Below are positions 1-14,247 of a DNA stretch of 64,000 nt, one piece after another. The notes below the pieces were generated by a model. It worked only from the letters and a program-made list of their open reading frames with translations, was not told the origin of the DNA and ran no database searches. How positions within the stretch are numbered: position 1 is the first letter of the stretch; every line of letters begins with the position of its first letter. Both the position numbers and the translations under genes were made by a program. The stretch covers positions 1,342,501 through 1,406,500 of the forward strand of contig JAQPZY010001688.1 of the NCBI GenBank assembly GCA_029931535.1. Direction: 5' to 3'. Source of the DNA: Margaritifera margaritifera (lineage: Eukaryota; Mollusca; Bivalvia; Unionida; Margaritiferidae).

Positions 1-103
1 GATTTTTCAATTTTAATTACAGAGAAATAAATTGTTGATTTTACATACATTGTTGGTTTCACATTCTTTCTGTTACATTATTTTACGATCTAGAGTCGTG
101 ACA
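1..103 (+). repeat. 3' end of the 5' LTR (partial)
   Basis: Positions 1-90 match 3583-3668 with small differences, for example ACAGAGAAATAAATTG followed by TTTTACATACATTGTTGG in both. The boundary near 103 is inferred from the primer site six bases downstream and from where the two copies diverge. Confidence 0.75.
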
Positions 104-108
104 CTAGT

Positions 109-126
109 TGGGGGCTCGTCCGGGAT
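109..126 (+). promoter_or_regulatory. Primer binding site, tRNA-Pro type
   Basis: TGGGGGCTCGTCCGGGAT is identical over 18 nt to the proline-tRNA primer site known from gammaretroviruses such as MLV. It sits just inside the LTR, as expected for minus-strand priming. Confidence 0.85.
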
Positions 127-389
127 GTGAATTTAAATTACAATTTAAATTCATTTTGTTTCAGAATTGTGTTGTCCCAAGTAAAGATTGTTATGTTACC
201 AATTTGAATATTTTAATTCCTTTCGAGAAATCTTTAGTGAAACCAGCAAACAATCACGATGTCAGTTTATGTTCAGAACTTTGTTTCAAGTCCTATCCAG
301 GTAGGGTTAGAGTCTATGAGTACTTCTAAATTTCAATACGGCACAACTTTTAGAAATCAAACATCTGATAAGACTGATTAGAGATGCTT

Positions 390-803
390 ATCTCTTTCTA
401 CGTGCATTTATTGTAAAAAGAAAGGGTACCTTATTTCTGATTGCTACAGGTTGAAAATTAAGCATCAGAAATCCGTATCTCTTTCTACGTGCACTTATAC
501 TGTAGAAAGAAAGTACCCGTTATTTCTGATTGCTACAGGTTGAAAAATAAGCAACAGAATAAATACAGAACTATTTCAAATGCTCTTGTTTCAAAGAGGT
601 CAAGGTCATGGTCTTGCATTGAAGGCAATACATTAGTGGGGTCCGACAAACCCCAGTCTGATTCTATTCTGGAGACTTGTGAACCATTCATGTCAGAATG
701 CTCTATATTACTGATTGGTGATTTTGCCAAACCTATCCCTACTGTAATATTAAGGGACACAGGAGCTTCTGAGAGTCTTTTATCAAGTATTTTCTTCTTC
801 TAG
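390..803 (+). pseudogene. gag zinc knuckle and retropepsin remnant
   Basis: Two nearly identical stretches, 400-461 and 490-551, each encode a CCHC-like knuckle ending ISDCYRLK, so this segment has been duplicated in tandem. Downstream the frame reaches PTVILRDTGASESLL at about 735-780. This contains the DTGA active-site motif of retroviral aspartic proteases. The frame closes at 803 and no complete protease follows. The family would process a gag-pol polyprotein. This copy is broken by stops and frameshifts and cannot make one. Confidence 0.6.
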
Positions 804-981
804 TGAAAGTGTACTTATTCTGGGATTAGAGTGTGGTTTTGTAAATATTCCTCTCCATTGTGTTAATTTGGCATCAGATTTAGTTTCTGGACCTGTGACT
901 GTTGGGAAAGAGACTTGTTTACCTATCGAAGGTATCCATTTTTTGCTGGACAATGACCTAGCTAGATATAAGATAGTCGTG

Positions 982-1436
982 AATCCACTTGTAACCGACA
1001 AACCTTGTTTGGATCAATACTATGTGTTAAGTTACATAAGGTAGTGGTTAATCCAGTTGTAATTCAGAAAATTTGTTTGGATCAATCCTATGTGTAAAGT
1101 TACATAAGGTAGTGGTTAATCTTTAATCCACTTGTAACTGACAAACCTTGTTTGGATCAATCCTATGTGTAAAGGTATATAAGGTAGTGGTTAATCCACT
1201 TGTAACTGACAGACCTTGACTTGATCAATGCTACGTGTAAAGTTACGTAAGATAATGGTTAATCCACTTTGGAGCTGACAAACCTTTTTTTGGATCAATA
1301 CTATGTGTAAAGTTACATAAGGTAGTGGTTAATCCACTTGTAACTGACAAACCTTGTTTGGATCAATTCTACGTGTAAAGTTACATAAGGTAGTGGTTAA
1401 TCCACTTGTAACTGACAAGCCTTGTTTGGATCAAAG
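982..1436 (+). repeat. ~70-bp tandem repeat inside the pol remnant
   Basis: About six to seven imperfect units begin near GTTAATCCACTTGTAACTGA and contain TTGTTTGGATCAATC and GTGTAAAGTTACATAAGGTAGTG. In the first unit the frame reads VVNPLVTDKPCLDQ and runs on from the protease side, so a coding segment between protease and reverse transcriptase was amplified. Spacing varies from about 66 to 75 bp and stops appear in every later unit. Confidence 0.8.
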
Positions 1437-1739
1437 AGTTGATCTTATTAAGATTGAAACCCTGATTTTTGTATCCTTAGTGTAAAGTTAACAAAGCTAT
1501 GACAAAAAACTCTTGAGAATAATGTTGATTAGGAAATTATTCCTTTAGCTGACATATTATTAGTCAGTCTTTTGATGAGGTAACTTTTTCATGGTATTGA
1601 TCAACCAATAGGTATGGATCATAGTGATTTTTATAACTCTTTCTATTCTAACCAGGGTGACAAAAACAGCCATTCGTTGTCGAACAGGAACAAGATCTCG
1701 AGATCTCCTGTTTGTTTCAGTGAACTAGCAAATTGTCAT

Positions 1740-2110
1740 TCCATCGACAGGAAATTCTTAGTTTAGTCCATGAAACTACTTTGGCTGGTTATTTAGGAGT
1801 GAATAAGACTTGTCACAAGATCTTAAATAATATTGATTGGCCGAAACTTAAAAGTGATGTTTTACTGTAGATCTTGTCACACTTGTCATATGGTAGGAAA
1901 ACCCACTTCGAAGAGATCAAAGTTCATCTACCTATTCTTGCATTTGACGAACCATTTAGTCTGTGTCGGCGCATTACCTAAGATCAAGTCAATATTTGTT
2001 ATATATATTTTCCTGGTGCCTGGTAGTAACAAGAACTGGTGCACTCTCAAGTATATAGAAGTACTATATTGTTTTTTTGCGTATAGTTTGTGTAATTCAG
2101 TTGAGTGTCA
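1740..2110 (+). pseudogene. Integrase zinc-binding (HHCC) domain remnant
   Basis: A plus-strand reading around 1760-1910 gives HETTLAGYLGVNKTCHKIL, then YCRSCHTCHMVGKPT. This is the H-x3-4-H ... C-x2-C pattern of the retroviral and Gypsy integrase N-terminal domain. A frame change lies between the two halves, near 1855-1865. After it only a short piece of the core can be guessed, and the catalytic D,D(35)E residues are not recognisable. Its position ahead of the polypurine tract fits the end of pol. Confidence 0.6.
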
Positions 2111-2213
2111 TTCATAAGACATATTACTATGTGATTTTTTTTATTATTACAGTATTATATACATATTTGAATAATATGTAAAAGAAAGTTTTATTGCATA
2201 GATCTTTTTTATT

Positions 2214-2222
2214 AGGGGAGGT
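2214..2222 (+). promoter_or_regulatory. Polypurine tract
   Basis: AGGGGAGG lies directly before TGTTATGAATATAG, the inferred start of the 3' LTR. This is the normal site for plus-strand priming. Confidence 0.6.
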
Positions 2223-2310
2223 GTTATGAATATAGAATCTATAATGAGTGCTTAAACTTTTGGTCTATGACTGTACTTTAAACTACGGTCAAATAGCAAG
2301 TCGCACTTTA

Positions 2311-3300
2311 TTGATTGATTGATTGATTGTGGCTTTACGGCGCACCAGCACTGTGAGGCTATTTAGCGCCGTAGAAAAGGTTGTATTATGAATTATTTAC
2401 AAATGTTAAAAGGTTCATTATCGACCAGCGATAATGGAATCAAACAATTAAAAGCCAAACGATGAAATGGTGAGGGTAATATATAATGATTCCCGATCAA
2501 CGTGGAATGTAAATGGTGTGTCGATGAATACGAATAAAGGTTCTAAGGATCAACGATTGTACATATATTCTAAAAATACTCAAAGCTCTAAAGTTAGATT
2601 TTAGAATAGATGTTTACTTCTTTCAAGTAATTTAAAATGCAAGACACGTTTACTGTATCACAAAGTTCCTTCATGTTTAACATTGTAGTAATGATCGCGG
2701 CGTGTAGGTTGGAGATCGAAGATATCTATCATAAAATGTTTCATAGTGAAGTGTTCACTGCAAGAGACACACTCAGGTGGGTCTTCGCCCTTTAGTATGT
2801 AGGAGTGAGTCACATAGATATGACCAATTCTAATTCTTGCAGTGACTACCTCGTACCTACGGCTGGTTCTGTACGAAGGAGTCCAGTCGCCGAGGGTTGG
2901 TTTTATTATATGTAGTTTGTTATTCACTGCATCATTCCATGATGCCTGCCATTTATTAAGTAAACACGTTTTGATGCTAGGTTTAAAATCAGTGTATGGT
3001 ATTTTAAAATCAGATGGTTCTAGGGATAGGGCCAATTTAGCAGCGCGATCAGCTTTTTAATTACCTTTAATCCCGATATGCTCTATTGTGGGAGGTACAC
3101 AGCTCGGTATGTTTCATGAGAATGTTGATCAGTACTGGATTTTCCTATTTCTTACTGTGAAGTGACTGAAGTACTGAGAGTGAATCCAAGAAGATGATGG
3201 AGTTTGAAATATGTTTGCTTTCGATATATTTCAGGGCAAAGTCTATTGCCATGGTTTCAGCTGAAAAAAAGAGGTACCGTCTGGCAAGCGAACTTTTGTA
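2311..3300 (-). mobile_element. 5'-truncated LINE (I/Jockey-like with RNase H), copy 1
   Basis: On the minus strand the fragment ends in a (CAAT)n tail, seen as ATTGATTGATTGATTG at 2311-2330. It matches the 3' kilobase of the longer LINE at 22248-25540, including the terminal motif and the C-terminal coding region. Truncation at about 3300 falls in the RNase H coding region. Being inside an LTR, it inserted after that LTR element. Confidence 0.8.
2658..3035 (-). pseudogene. LINE ORF2 C-terminus (post-RNase H region)
   Basis: A minus-strand frame of 125 codons matches the 22600-23048 region of the second LINE copy; SLEPSDFK in one corresponds to SLQPSDFK in the other. It holds a WQASWN motif and a Cys-rich CVSCSEHFTMKHFM segment, typical of the C-terminal zinc-binding tail of I- and Jockey-like ORF2 proteins. 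The RNase H catalytic part lies upstream, at 3060-3300, and is broken. Confidence 0.7.
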
Positions 3301-3680
3301 ATTACCATAAAGTGCTCATTAACCTTTGGATTTAACTATATGACTTTTAGATGTTTGTGGACATTCTCATAGATATTCTGGATTGTATCGTTGGGGTACA
3401 TCATGACATTCAAGAGTATTGTTGTAGTACATCCGTACATTCAAGACTACCCACATATTCAGAACATTCATTCATTTAGAAAATTCTTTCATTTGGAACA
3501 TTCTATAATTTCTGACTTGTGTTTAGGACAATTAGGATTATTTGGAATTTAGTTCACAAATTGTAAGCGTCTTTTGAATTTTCATTTTAATTACAGAGAA
3601 ATAAATTGTTTGTTGATTTTACATACATTGTTGGTTTCACTTTGCTTCTGTTGCATTATTTTAAGATCTACGTTCTTAAC

Positions 3681-5861
<2,181 letters not shown>

Positions 5862-5974
5862 ATATAAAATTTCTAAATAGATACTCCACAGTCCATTTGT
5901 ATATATAGCGCACTATTAAATTTCACTTGCCTGGTAACAGAGTTAATCTCACTTCGAGTCCCTTCCTTTGACCT

Positions 5975-6240
5975 TGTTCCAGCTATTCTTTGGGATGATC
6001 ACATAGGCCAGCGAATTAGGAGCTGGTTCATGAAGGTTGGCGACTGGTGCCGCAACTCGCGGCAAGTGTTCGATTCCCTCGAGGGTGGAGTTATAAGGAA
6101 TTGTATTATACCTCTCCAACTGTCTTATTATATGCTATGTCATTCTGTCTGTCTCTCTTATCTTTGTATTTCACAGTAGCTATTATGCGGCACTATGTCG
6201 GTACTTTTACAAGTTACCAATAAATAAAAGCGACGGTTAA
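5975..6240 (+). mobile_element. Possible tRNA-derived SINE
   Basis: GTTCGATTCCC at 6067-6077 resembles a pol III B box. A weak A-box-like region lies about 50-60 bp upstream, and the unit could end at the AATAAATAAA sequence near 6220. I could not fold a convincing tRNA cloverleaf and no second copy is in the window, so this is tentative. Confidence 0.25.
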
Positions 6241-6407
6241 AAAACTGTGCAAGTCATCAGGGGTGAAAATGTATCAAAGTGTTTGAGATTGGACTTAACA
6301 ACGGAAACCTAGAGTGTTCTAAAACCCATATTCCAGCATGCCCCGGCTTTCTCCATCACATCCCAAAAGTATGTGCCCCGAGAGATGTTACAGCGGAGTA
6401 GGAATAG

Positions 6408-6743
6408 ATGAAGGGGCCAAGTTTGCAGCAGGTGCAACAAGAAGAAGAAGTCACCTGTAGGATGGATTGTGATGAGTTTGCCTTCTCTCTCGCCAGAAAG
6501 CGCCCTTGTCCTGCAGCGGTGAGACCTGTGGTGAAACGTGGTCGTCCTGCTGCCAGAAGTTACAAAAAACTTCTCACCAAACACCCCCCAACGGTCCTTT
6601 TCAGGGCCACCCAGATCCCTAGAAAAGATTACTCTAGGATTGCCCAAGACTTTTGTGATTTTGTTGTTTTTACAAGGGCTTATTTTTTTAAAGGATTTTC
6701 CAAATGCATAATTTATGCAAAACATGTTGGATGGTGTAAGTGA
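6408..6743 (+). CDS. Orphan ORF with a basic, AT-hook-like motif
   Basis: This 111-codon plus-strand frame begins at an ATG that follows an in-frame stop by one codon. Its middle is basic and contains VKRGRPAARSYKK, in which RGRP resembles an AT-hook core. The end is Cys- and aromatic-rich. The local base composition is more GC-rich than the flanks, and an AATAAA lies near 7001. A minus-strand frame overlaps it (6309-6725), so either or neither may be real. It could be a terminal exon or a transposon fragment. No family is recognised. Confidence 0.25.
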   Translation: MKGPSLQQVQQEEEVTCRMDCDEFAFSLARKRPCPAAVRPVVKRGRPAARSYKKLLTKHPPTVLFRATQIPRKDYSRIAQDFCDFVVFTRAYFFKGFSKCIIYAKHVGWCK

Positions 6744-7399
6744 TTTTTTTTATTTTGAACATGTAAAACCGGTATTATGTGATGATGATGCGTGTACATC
6801 ACTTACAGTTTGAATCGGTTTGATGAGCTGAAGAAGTCACACTGATTTTATTTTTTTTGATCAGGCCAGTGGTTTCATTTTCTATGTTGACAGTCTGCAT
6901 CTCTGATTTCCTAAAAACATAACAGTATACATAGTTTCATTACAGTAATAAAATGTTGTGAATATGTTTAGAATATATTTTAATTTAAAATTGAAAAGTG
7001 AAAATAAAGTGATCGTGTTGATACTACATTTGAGCTATTGTTGTTTTTATTACTTATCCCAAATAGATTAATTCACCATTATGTTGTCTTATAATTTTCT
7101 GTATTGTAAGTGGTTCTTTTTGGATGCAAACCACAGAACAATAGTAACAATGCTGTACAAGTGTTTCTCTTTAACACAAGACAAGAAATCTCAGACATTA
7201 CTTTCCTCCATAAATAAGGAACAATCAAAGGCCTATAAAAAAAAGAAAAAAAAACAAAAAAAAAAAAAAACAAAACTGATGACTACTGAAATTTAATTTT
7301 GGACACTTGATATTTTCATTTTGACTCTTGAGATTATGGGGTCAAGGGTCAAATGCCTCTTCAGTTTTTAAATCTATTGAGAACCCTGAGGCAGGCAGA

Positions 7400-7614
7400 T
7401 TATATGACTTCAAACTGTACTCATGTAGTGATCTGAAAGCAATCTCAATTTTTTAAAACGTTTTTGGCTGTTATCATTAAAGTTAACATTATTTTGTGTT
7501 TAGTAATGGCTGATAACAAGCTATTTGGGTACTGAAAACTCTGTAATCAGTTTACAGATTACTGCATTTACTGATTATGATTACCACAAGTTTATTGTTG
7601 GGACATCCCAACAA
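7400..7614. repeat. Dispersed repeat copy 1, ending in a palindrome
   Basis: It shares GTGATCTGAAAG, TTTTTGGCTGTTATCATT and a terminal TTGTTGGGACATCCCAACAA (7595-7614) with 8705-8892. The terminal sequence has 9-bp inverted arms around a CA centre. Confidence 0.65.
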
Positions 7615-8704
7615 GTTTCTGAAAAGTTTGCCAAATTACAAATCAGAGTAGGAGATGAATTCTGCCACTTCAGCTTTCAAAGGAAGAAATGAAAACATCC
7701 CAACGAAGTGTTATATACCGGGTATTTCACTTGTGTGTCAATTATGACATAAAAACACACAAGATGACGAATTGTTGGGCAGATTGTGGCTTCTTGTATA
7801 TATAATCAATTAAGTTACAACTTCTTTTTTCTTTTGAAAGTTTGGATTACAATTAAAATTACAATTAATCAGTTTTGGAGCAATATACGTGATTAAACTT
7901 CATTACTTTTAGGATTGTAATCCATTGCTCGTTTTTATTTTTGGTTAATTTTCAGTGCAAAATCACAGATCTATTTCTGTGCACTTAATATTTTTGAACT
8001 AATACTGATGTCTTGATAAAAAAAATGTGAATTAATATTGTAAGGGTGAAAACAAATAACCACACACATAAAGATACCCTGATTTACCAGCATTTGGTTT
8101 ATCAATATCACAAGAATTGCTTCTTACTTTTACACACGCACATTGTGTGATTTTGTTGATGAATGATATCAAAACATATAATGGTTTTGAAGTATAAATT
8201 AATCTGTTAGTTAAACCTTTGTATCATTAGGTATTATCTTTCATCCAAAGCACAATAAAGAGTTCTCCATCGTGAGAGTTCCTGCATCCATGACTGGTAG
8301 TTTCTAGTCAGGGGACTCGGTTTTCAAATTTTGGCCAACAGTTTTATATATGCTAGACTTTCAGCTTTTGGAGGAATGTGACCCTGGGCTTCATTTTCAA
8401 AATCCTACAGAGAGTTCTGCAATATAGTGTGGTACTGCACAGCTGAAAATATAGTGTTTCAATTTCGCTTTAGTATAGACATAATAAGGACACAATAATT
8501 GATAATCATGGACACGTGTCACTTAGCATTTTTTAAAAAAGTATTACCTTATTAGGTAGTAAGGCAATAAGATAATAAATTGTAGTGAATTATTAATTAA
8601 GTCATTTTTGGTACAAGATGCCAAAACCCTCCATATTTTTCTGTATGTTTGTGTATCACTCAGGTTTGAAAGGGTTTAAAATCACAGTTCAACTTCCAAG
8701 TCCT

Positions 8705-8892
8705 ATGTTTTCATGAAACTATAATCATATAGTGATCTGAAAGAAATCTTAATTGCAAAGTATTTTTGGCTGTTATCATTTAAGTTAGGATTATTTGTGT
8801 TAATTACTTTTGAGTACTAAAAACTCTGTTTTCAGTAATTGTAATTACTGCTTATGATTAACCAGAGTCTTTTGTTGGGACATCCCAACAAA
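8705..8892. repeat. Dispersed repeat copy 2, ending in the same palindrome
   Basis: Direct-repeat partner of 7400-7614 with several small indels. The 20-bp palindrome at 8873-8892 is identical in both copies, while the sequence before it has diverged. Confidence 0.65.
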
Positions 8893-11800
8893 GCCTTATG
8901 TATCTCACACAAAACACATTCAATATTGCTGTGTGGAAGATGATGGGTTGCTGGGACATCAAATGCCATATATCTCACTGTGTCACACAGACCATGTTAA
9001 TATGTAAATCTTGATGGATTAATCATAGTGATTTCCTTAAATTTTGAGGGAAAAGGTAAGAACTACAAAACAGATGATTACATTAATTATTTCTTACTGT
9101 TTAAGAACAAATTTCCGAAAAGATGGTAAACATTTGATCAGTGGAGGATGTAGATGTTTTTTTCATAAAGGAAACACTTGACATACCATCAAAGTGTGTA
9201 AAATCCCATCAGGAGTGTTGTGTCTTAACAATGCACACAGTAGCAAAAGTGGTTCAGTTACCTTTTTTTCAAACTGTATCATTTACTGTGCCTGAATGTA
9301 CAGTTCTATGGTGTGCATGATATTACATAGTTACCCTGTACTCGTTTCTACAATATTCTTGCTGAAGAGTTTGTTTCTTTGCTTACCATACAGGCAAAAG
9401 TTTTCTTTGCTTGTCCATTTTAATTTTCACCAGCATTAATGCTCATAAATGTGATCAAGTGACCCAAATTTTTGGGTGCCATGTTTTCATTTACTTTCTT
9501 TCTTTCTTGTTTTCCTCCCAAGTCCAAACCCAAGTTTCACTAAACTTCTCAAACATTTTTCCTCAAATTGAGATTTATAAGTATCTTTTTACAATTCTTT
9601 ATACTAGATAATAAAATTTACAGTAAACATTTAGCAGTCATTTCAAGATTAAAACAATGAACAAAGTCCTTACATATTGAATTAATCTTTTTAAATCAAT
9701 CAAATTTATATGTTGATAATATATTATTGTTGTTTTATGGTTGACTAAATTAGTATTTGTATTATTCTTATTAATTTCATTTTAGATCTTAAAATTATCT
9801 TTAGATGCATACACTGCAATATATGGATGTTTTGTTAACACGACAATAATCTATTGCTATTTTCAAGATTTAGAATTGACATCGTATTTTACTTGACTCA
9901 CACATAAGGAAAACAGTTTCACACCATGGCATATTTATGTTTTACCCTTTATGTTTGCTTGTGTGTGCCCCTACCCCCCATTCGTTGGTACGTTTTAGTA
10001 GGTCCAGCGCAAACTTCTTTTGTTCCGGTCTTTGTCATATTCAGCGATGATGCAGAGTTGGCTATCAAGCTTCTGCTTTTCCTGCGAACATTTCGGCCTC
10101 TGTATACAACTTCAGAGGTGTTCCGAATGGCCATCAAACGCTAAATCTATCCCTTTATTGCACTGACGATGACAGAGAGAAGGCGCGACATGGACTTTCT
10201 TTCATCAAGTATGGGTGGCGGTTTACCTCGAAAAAAACAACAAAAAAACAGAACTTTTAAACTTGATGGCAAGATGGAAATTCTTTAGTTTACAATTGTA
10301 CCGCGTAATGCCCTCAAGTCTTGAGTAAGGTAGAAAGACATTGCCATATCTTATCTCCGCCATATTGTTTTCAAACAATGTGGTATAACCTTTACCTCAT
10401 TCAAGACAAAAAAGAAAAAAAAGGAAAGATTTGAACATGATTTTATGTGGTTTGAAGTGCATTTGTCGAGACCTAACAAGGCATATATTACATGGCTTCC
10501 TACCTTTGTCGGAAATGGTCCACAACGAAGCAACCGACGATAGAGGACGTGTTGGATACACGAAGCTCTAATGTCATTTTCTTGCATTTCACCATTTCAT
10601 GTTGTCGTTCGTGGAACTGGCTATCTTTATCGGCAGTGTTAAATGTAGGGGAGGGTTGTTTTTTTAAAAGAAAAAAAATAATTAGATCCATTACATTAGT
10701 TTTTAAAAACATTATCTGGAGGTAAGAGAAAAAAAAAAAAATACCCCCTCCACTCGAAAATTAAATGTTTGGTCCATGTATGTCCATCCAGAGTTCAAGC
10801 TGGGATTCCAGGGATCTGTGCCATTGATCCCTGAATATTATTTGAAGAGGTCATGTAATATTGTGTTGGGCAACTATACTATGTGATGTTTGTTAGTAGG
10901 ATGTAGCAGTTGAAGCCCATGAAATCAATTATTCATATTTTGGCCATTTCTTCAATACAATTTGCAGAAATATCCTAATTTACATGTTTATCTAGTACAT
11001 TATACAAGAAAAAATAGTACTACTAAGTGACTTTGAAGTGGGAAGATGTACACCATTATAAATTATCTTTTAGGCAGGAAGTATTTCTGATAGTTCTGAA
11101 ATGTTGAATAAAAATGTTACCGAAATTAATCTACTTGAATATCTGAGATCAAAATATTTTGAAATGCCTAGCATATGTAAGTAAGCAAGGGCTCAAAGTT
11201 AGCTTTTTTAATTACTAGCAGAAATGTGATGATTGTAATATTTTCCCTTAAAACATTCTGCAATTTAAAAACATTTCAGAATTGTAACTAGCAAATTGCC
11301 AGCTTGCTAGGATCCATTTCTAGTACTGTAAGCTCTGTCTTGCTATCATATAATGTGTCCCAGTTTTCAGGATGAGAACTAGTTCATATATTAAGGTACA
11401 AACGGATAAATTTAATTTGACTCCACTTAAAATAATTAAACAGCAGCACTGAAACAAATATTGATAGTTTTGAAATAATAAGCTAAGGAAATCTTGGTTT
11501 TATGAATTTTACTACAATGAATGTACTTGAATGTTTAAGATTTGATTCTTTTAAAATGCCAAGCTTTTGTGGATAATCTGTCACACACTCACAAGAGCAG
11601 ATAATCTGTCCAAAGTACTTTCCCCATTAACAACCAGTTTTTACAAAATCCAAATTTAGTTGACAAAATTCTGAATAATTATTCTGTATAACATTTTCAA
11701 TACAAGTTTTTTTATATATTTGGACACGTGAAAGAAGAACGTTATGCAACACCATAATCAAAATGAAAATAATTCTGCTCTTTTCCTTGTTATGTAGATT

Positions 11801-12521
11801 TAGTAGGTTCCAAGGTGTTCTGATTGATGGTCAACAGGACTTGAATTTTGTGACAAAGTGACTTCTTGTGCTAACCATGAAAGAGCAAAATGTTGGGAAA
11901 ATATTGAAAAGTGAGGCAATTTTAAACATTCAAAATGTATAAGATTTTAAAACATCAGTTAAAATGGCTTTTAATCTAGTCAGTATGAAAAGTAATATAA
12001 AATTAGATGAAAATAACTAGGTGTTTAATATAATTAAATGATGTTTACAAAAAGAATGGATTCCAGTAAAAGACTGTTATGTAGGGTCAGTTCAGTAGAC
12101 ACGCCCACTATGTTGGTATCGGCTATCAGCCAATCAGAGAGAAGGGGTCCGCTGTGCTGAGTTGGCCTGCTGGCAGTCGTTCAGTTTACAAGTGATCAGT
12201 GTCGAGAGTGGAAAGGTTTTGTTCTCGTATTATCTTCTCTTCTTGGTTCAAGAGTTGTTTTAGTGGAGTTTGACACTCTTCAGGACTCGTTCATAAGCTC
12301 TACTGGAACACATTGATATATTTCTCAATTTCTAGGCATGACGCTAGAACTTTGATTCACCTGGAGTACATTACTTAGATACTTTGCCTGATTATTTCAT
12401 GTGGATGTCATGACGTGGTACACTTTCCGTTTCACAAACTCTAATGTTCTCCGGTGGAATTGCTGACTTCTAAGTCGCGTTACACTCTCTATTTCATAAA
12501 CTCTAATGTTCTGCTGGGGGA

Positions 12522-14140
12522 TTGCTGGCATCTAAGAAAAGTTTGTGTTTTTGGTTCTTGTATATCATGGATAAACCGCATCAACTTTCCCCTTCTCGTG
12601 GGTACCCCGGTCGTAGATCGACTAATAACAGACAACAATGGGATGCTCAGTCGCCAAAAAATTGGTCAGTGGGAAAACTGCTTAAAAAAATTCGTGAGAT
12701 TAACATTATTGTGCCTGCTTCTCTAAAGAAGGCTCAGCTTGTGCAGATTTACGAAGAAAATCTGAAGCTAATTCAAGATGGCGGCCTAACACAAGCCTTT
12801 AGGCTCCTGGATTCGGACACGCCAGGGTGTACACAAGATCCCCAATCCAGCGGTCGAGATCAAACAGTGGAACCGGTGCCTGCTGGCAGCGGAAGGGAGA
12901 GTTTGCAGATGTTAGGGATGACTTGAGTAACCACAGACACGCCCCCTGACCTAGATGAGACTAGGCTCGGTATTTCTGCCTGTCAGCCTTCGGCGAGTCC
13001 TCGGCAATCTACCTCTGCGGTTAATCCCTTGCATTCATCTCTGCACTCGGCATCGAGACAAAATCGACTTAGTGCGCAGCCGCGAGCAATAGGAATGCCT
13101 TGTTCCGCGTCCATTGTAGGTGGGGCTCCAAGCACCGGAGAGATTATTCAACAACAACAACAAATACACCATGTTCATGAAAGGGATAATATTTTATTTT
13201 CTATTGGAAGCAGTATCGTCTCTCCAAGCAGCAGTGATCAGTTAAACCCAGTTAAATATGACCAACAATACGGGATATCCTTGTACTGAAACACAGTCGC
13301 ATACCCTCGCAACAGCGATGTCGGCCATGGAAACCAGGTCGTGTATCTCTACGTCTGTCCCCGTTTTTCCTGACAATGGCGTTCCTATCTCTACCCTGCC
13401 GGATATTGACCCCGTCAGCTCACAATTGCCGAAGGAGATTATTGCAGGTAAATACGTGAATTTATCTTTACTTCTAATGCCACATGAATAAGAAGATCAA
13501 ACATCGATTCAGTCAGGTCAGCGGAGCATGAATTTAGTGGGAAAGTTTCCTGGTCAAATTTCAAACATCACACAAGTCTGCGACCATAGACTTTCTAGGA
13601 ATTTGACTCTTAGCGAGTTCATACTGGCGTTTAGTCGGTACAAAGCGATTATGTGCGAGGCCTTCCCTTCCAGAACTCAAGAATTGGATGTATACCAAAA
13701 AGATATGATAAAAATGCATGCCCTAACAAAAAGGAAGCCCAGCATTTTATGAGTACCATAAAGAATTTGCTCGAAAAGCAGCAATTTACTGCAGTTTCAT
13801 GAACATTAAAGTAGATTGGAGTGGAATCGATCCCAAGCTACAAACTTATGTCTTATCTGCTTATAAGGTTGTTCCATGCCAGCACTGCCGGAGTTTTGCT
13901 CATGATTCAGACTTCTGTCACCTTGCTCCGCAGACAGCAATTAATCAACCAAGACAAAGCCCATCAGTGAACAGACAGAGTACAGTGGATAGACAAGGTC
14001 GGAGAAGGATATTACACTTAGGAAAAGAAATATGTAACAACTTCAATGAAGCAAAAGGTTGTTTCAGAATAAATTGTAGTAATGCGCACGAGTGCCTGAC
14101 TTGCAAAAACCACATTCACAGCTCAAGTGCAACCTGGTGA
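12522..14140 (+). pseudogene. DIRS-like gag region, broken
   Basis: Coding pieces lie at 12522-12926, 13029-13289, 13258-13491, 13528-13752 and 13799-14140, in all three frames, so several frameshifts or stops have accumulated. A likely start is the ATG at 12567 (MDKPHQLSPSRGY). The first piece is basic, with a KLLKKIREINI helix-like stretch. The last holds two Cys/His clusters, CQHCRSFAHDSDFCHL and CNNFNEAKGCFRINCSNAHEC. The second resembles a CCCH finger. In related elements this protein packages the RNA. Confidence 0.65.
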
Positions 14141-14247
14141 CTAAGCAGGTGCTGCCACCTACAAAACCATAATGACTAAATCAGGAAATAGCGTTACCGA
14201 CATTCCAAGCAACCACACCCATCAATATCGCTAAACTGCAAGAAGAA

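Larger units (their letters stand above)
1..3680 (+). mobile_element. Decayed LTR retrotransposon, nested LINE in its 3' LTR
   Basis: The window opens inside the 5' LTR. Its end (about 1-103) is repeated at about 3580-3680. Between the copies come a primer binding site, gag zinc-knuckle and retropepsin fragments, an integrase zinc-binding fragment, a polypurine tract and the start of the 3' LTR. The interior is far too short for an intact gag-pol: reverse transcriptase and most of the integrase core are missing. The 3' LTR is enlarged by a LINE fragment. The domains are retroviral or Gypsy-like; I cannot assign a clade. The insertion is old and inactive. The 5' LTR start and the target duplication lie outside the window. 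Confidence 0.8.
2223..3680 (+). repeat. 3' LTR interrupted by a LINE fragment
   Basis: The LTR begins TGTTATG after the polypurine tract and ends at about 3680, where homology with 1-103 stops. Positions 2311 to about 3300 are foreign LINE sequence, so the LTR itself is about 470 bp in two parts. Confidence 0.65.
6744..12100. other. Long AT-rich non-coding stretch
   Basis: No protein domain is recognised in any frame. The stretch holds a poly-A-rich run at 7220-7275 and a repeated segment with a 20-bp palindrome (7400-7614 and 8705-8892). A somewhat GC-richer island at 9930-10650 contains the YY1-like CGCCATATTG at 10358-10367. That island could be regulatory or exonic, but splice structure is not clear. 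Confidence 0.5.

Noticed and set aside
6309..6725. 138-codon minus-strand ORF
   Set aside because: It overlaps the plus-strand orphan ORF and has no recognisable motif, so I kept only the plus-strand frame, at low confidence.
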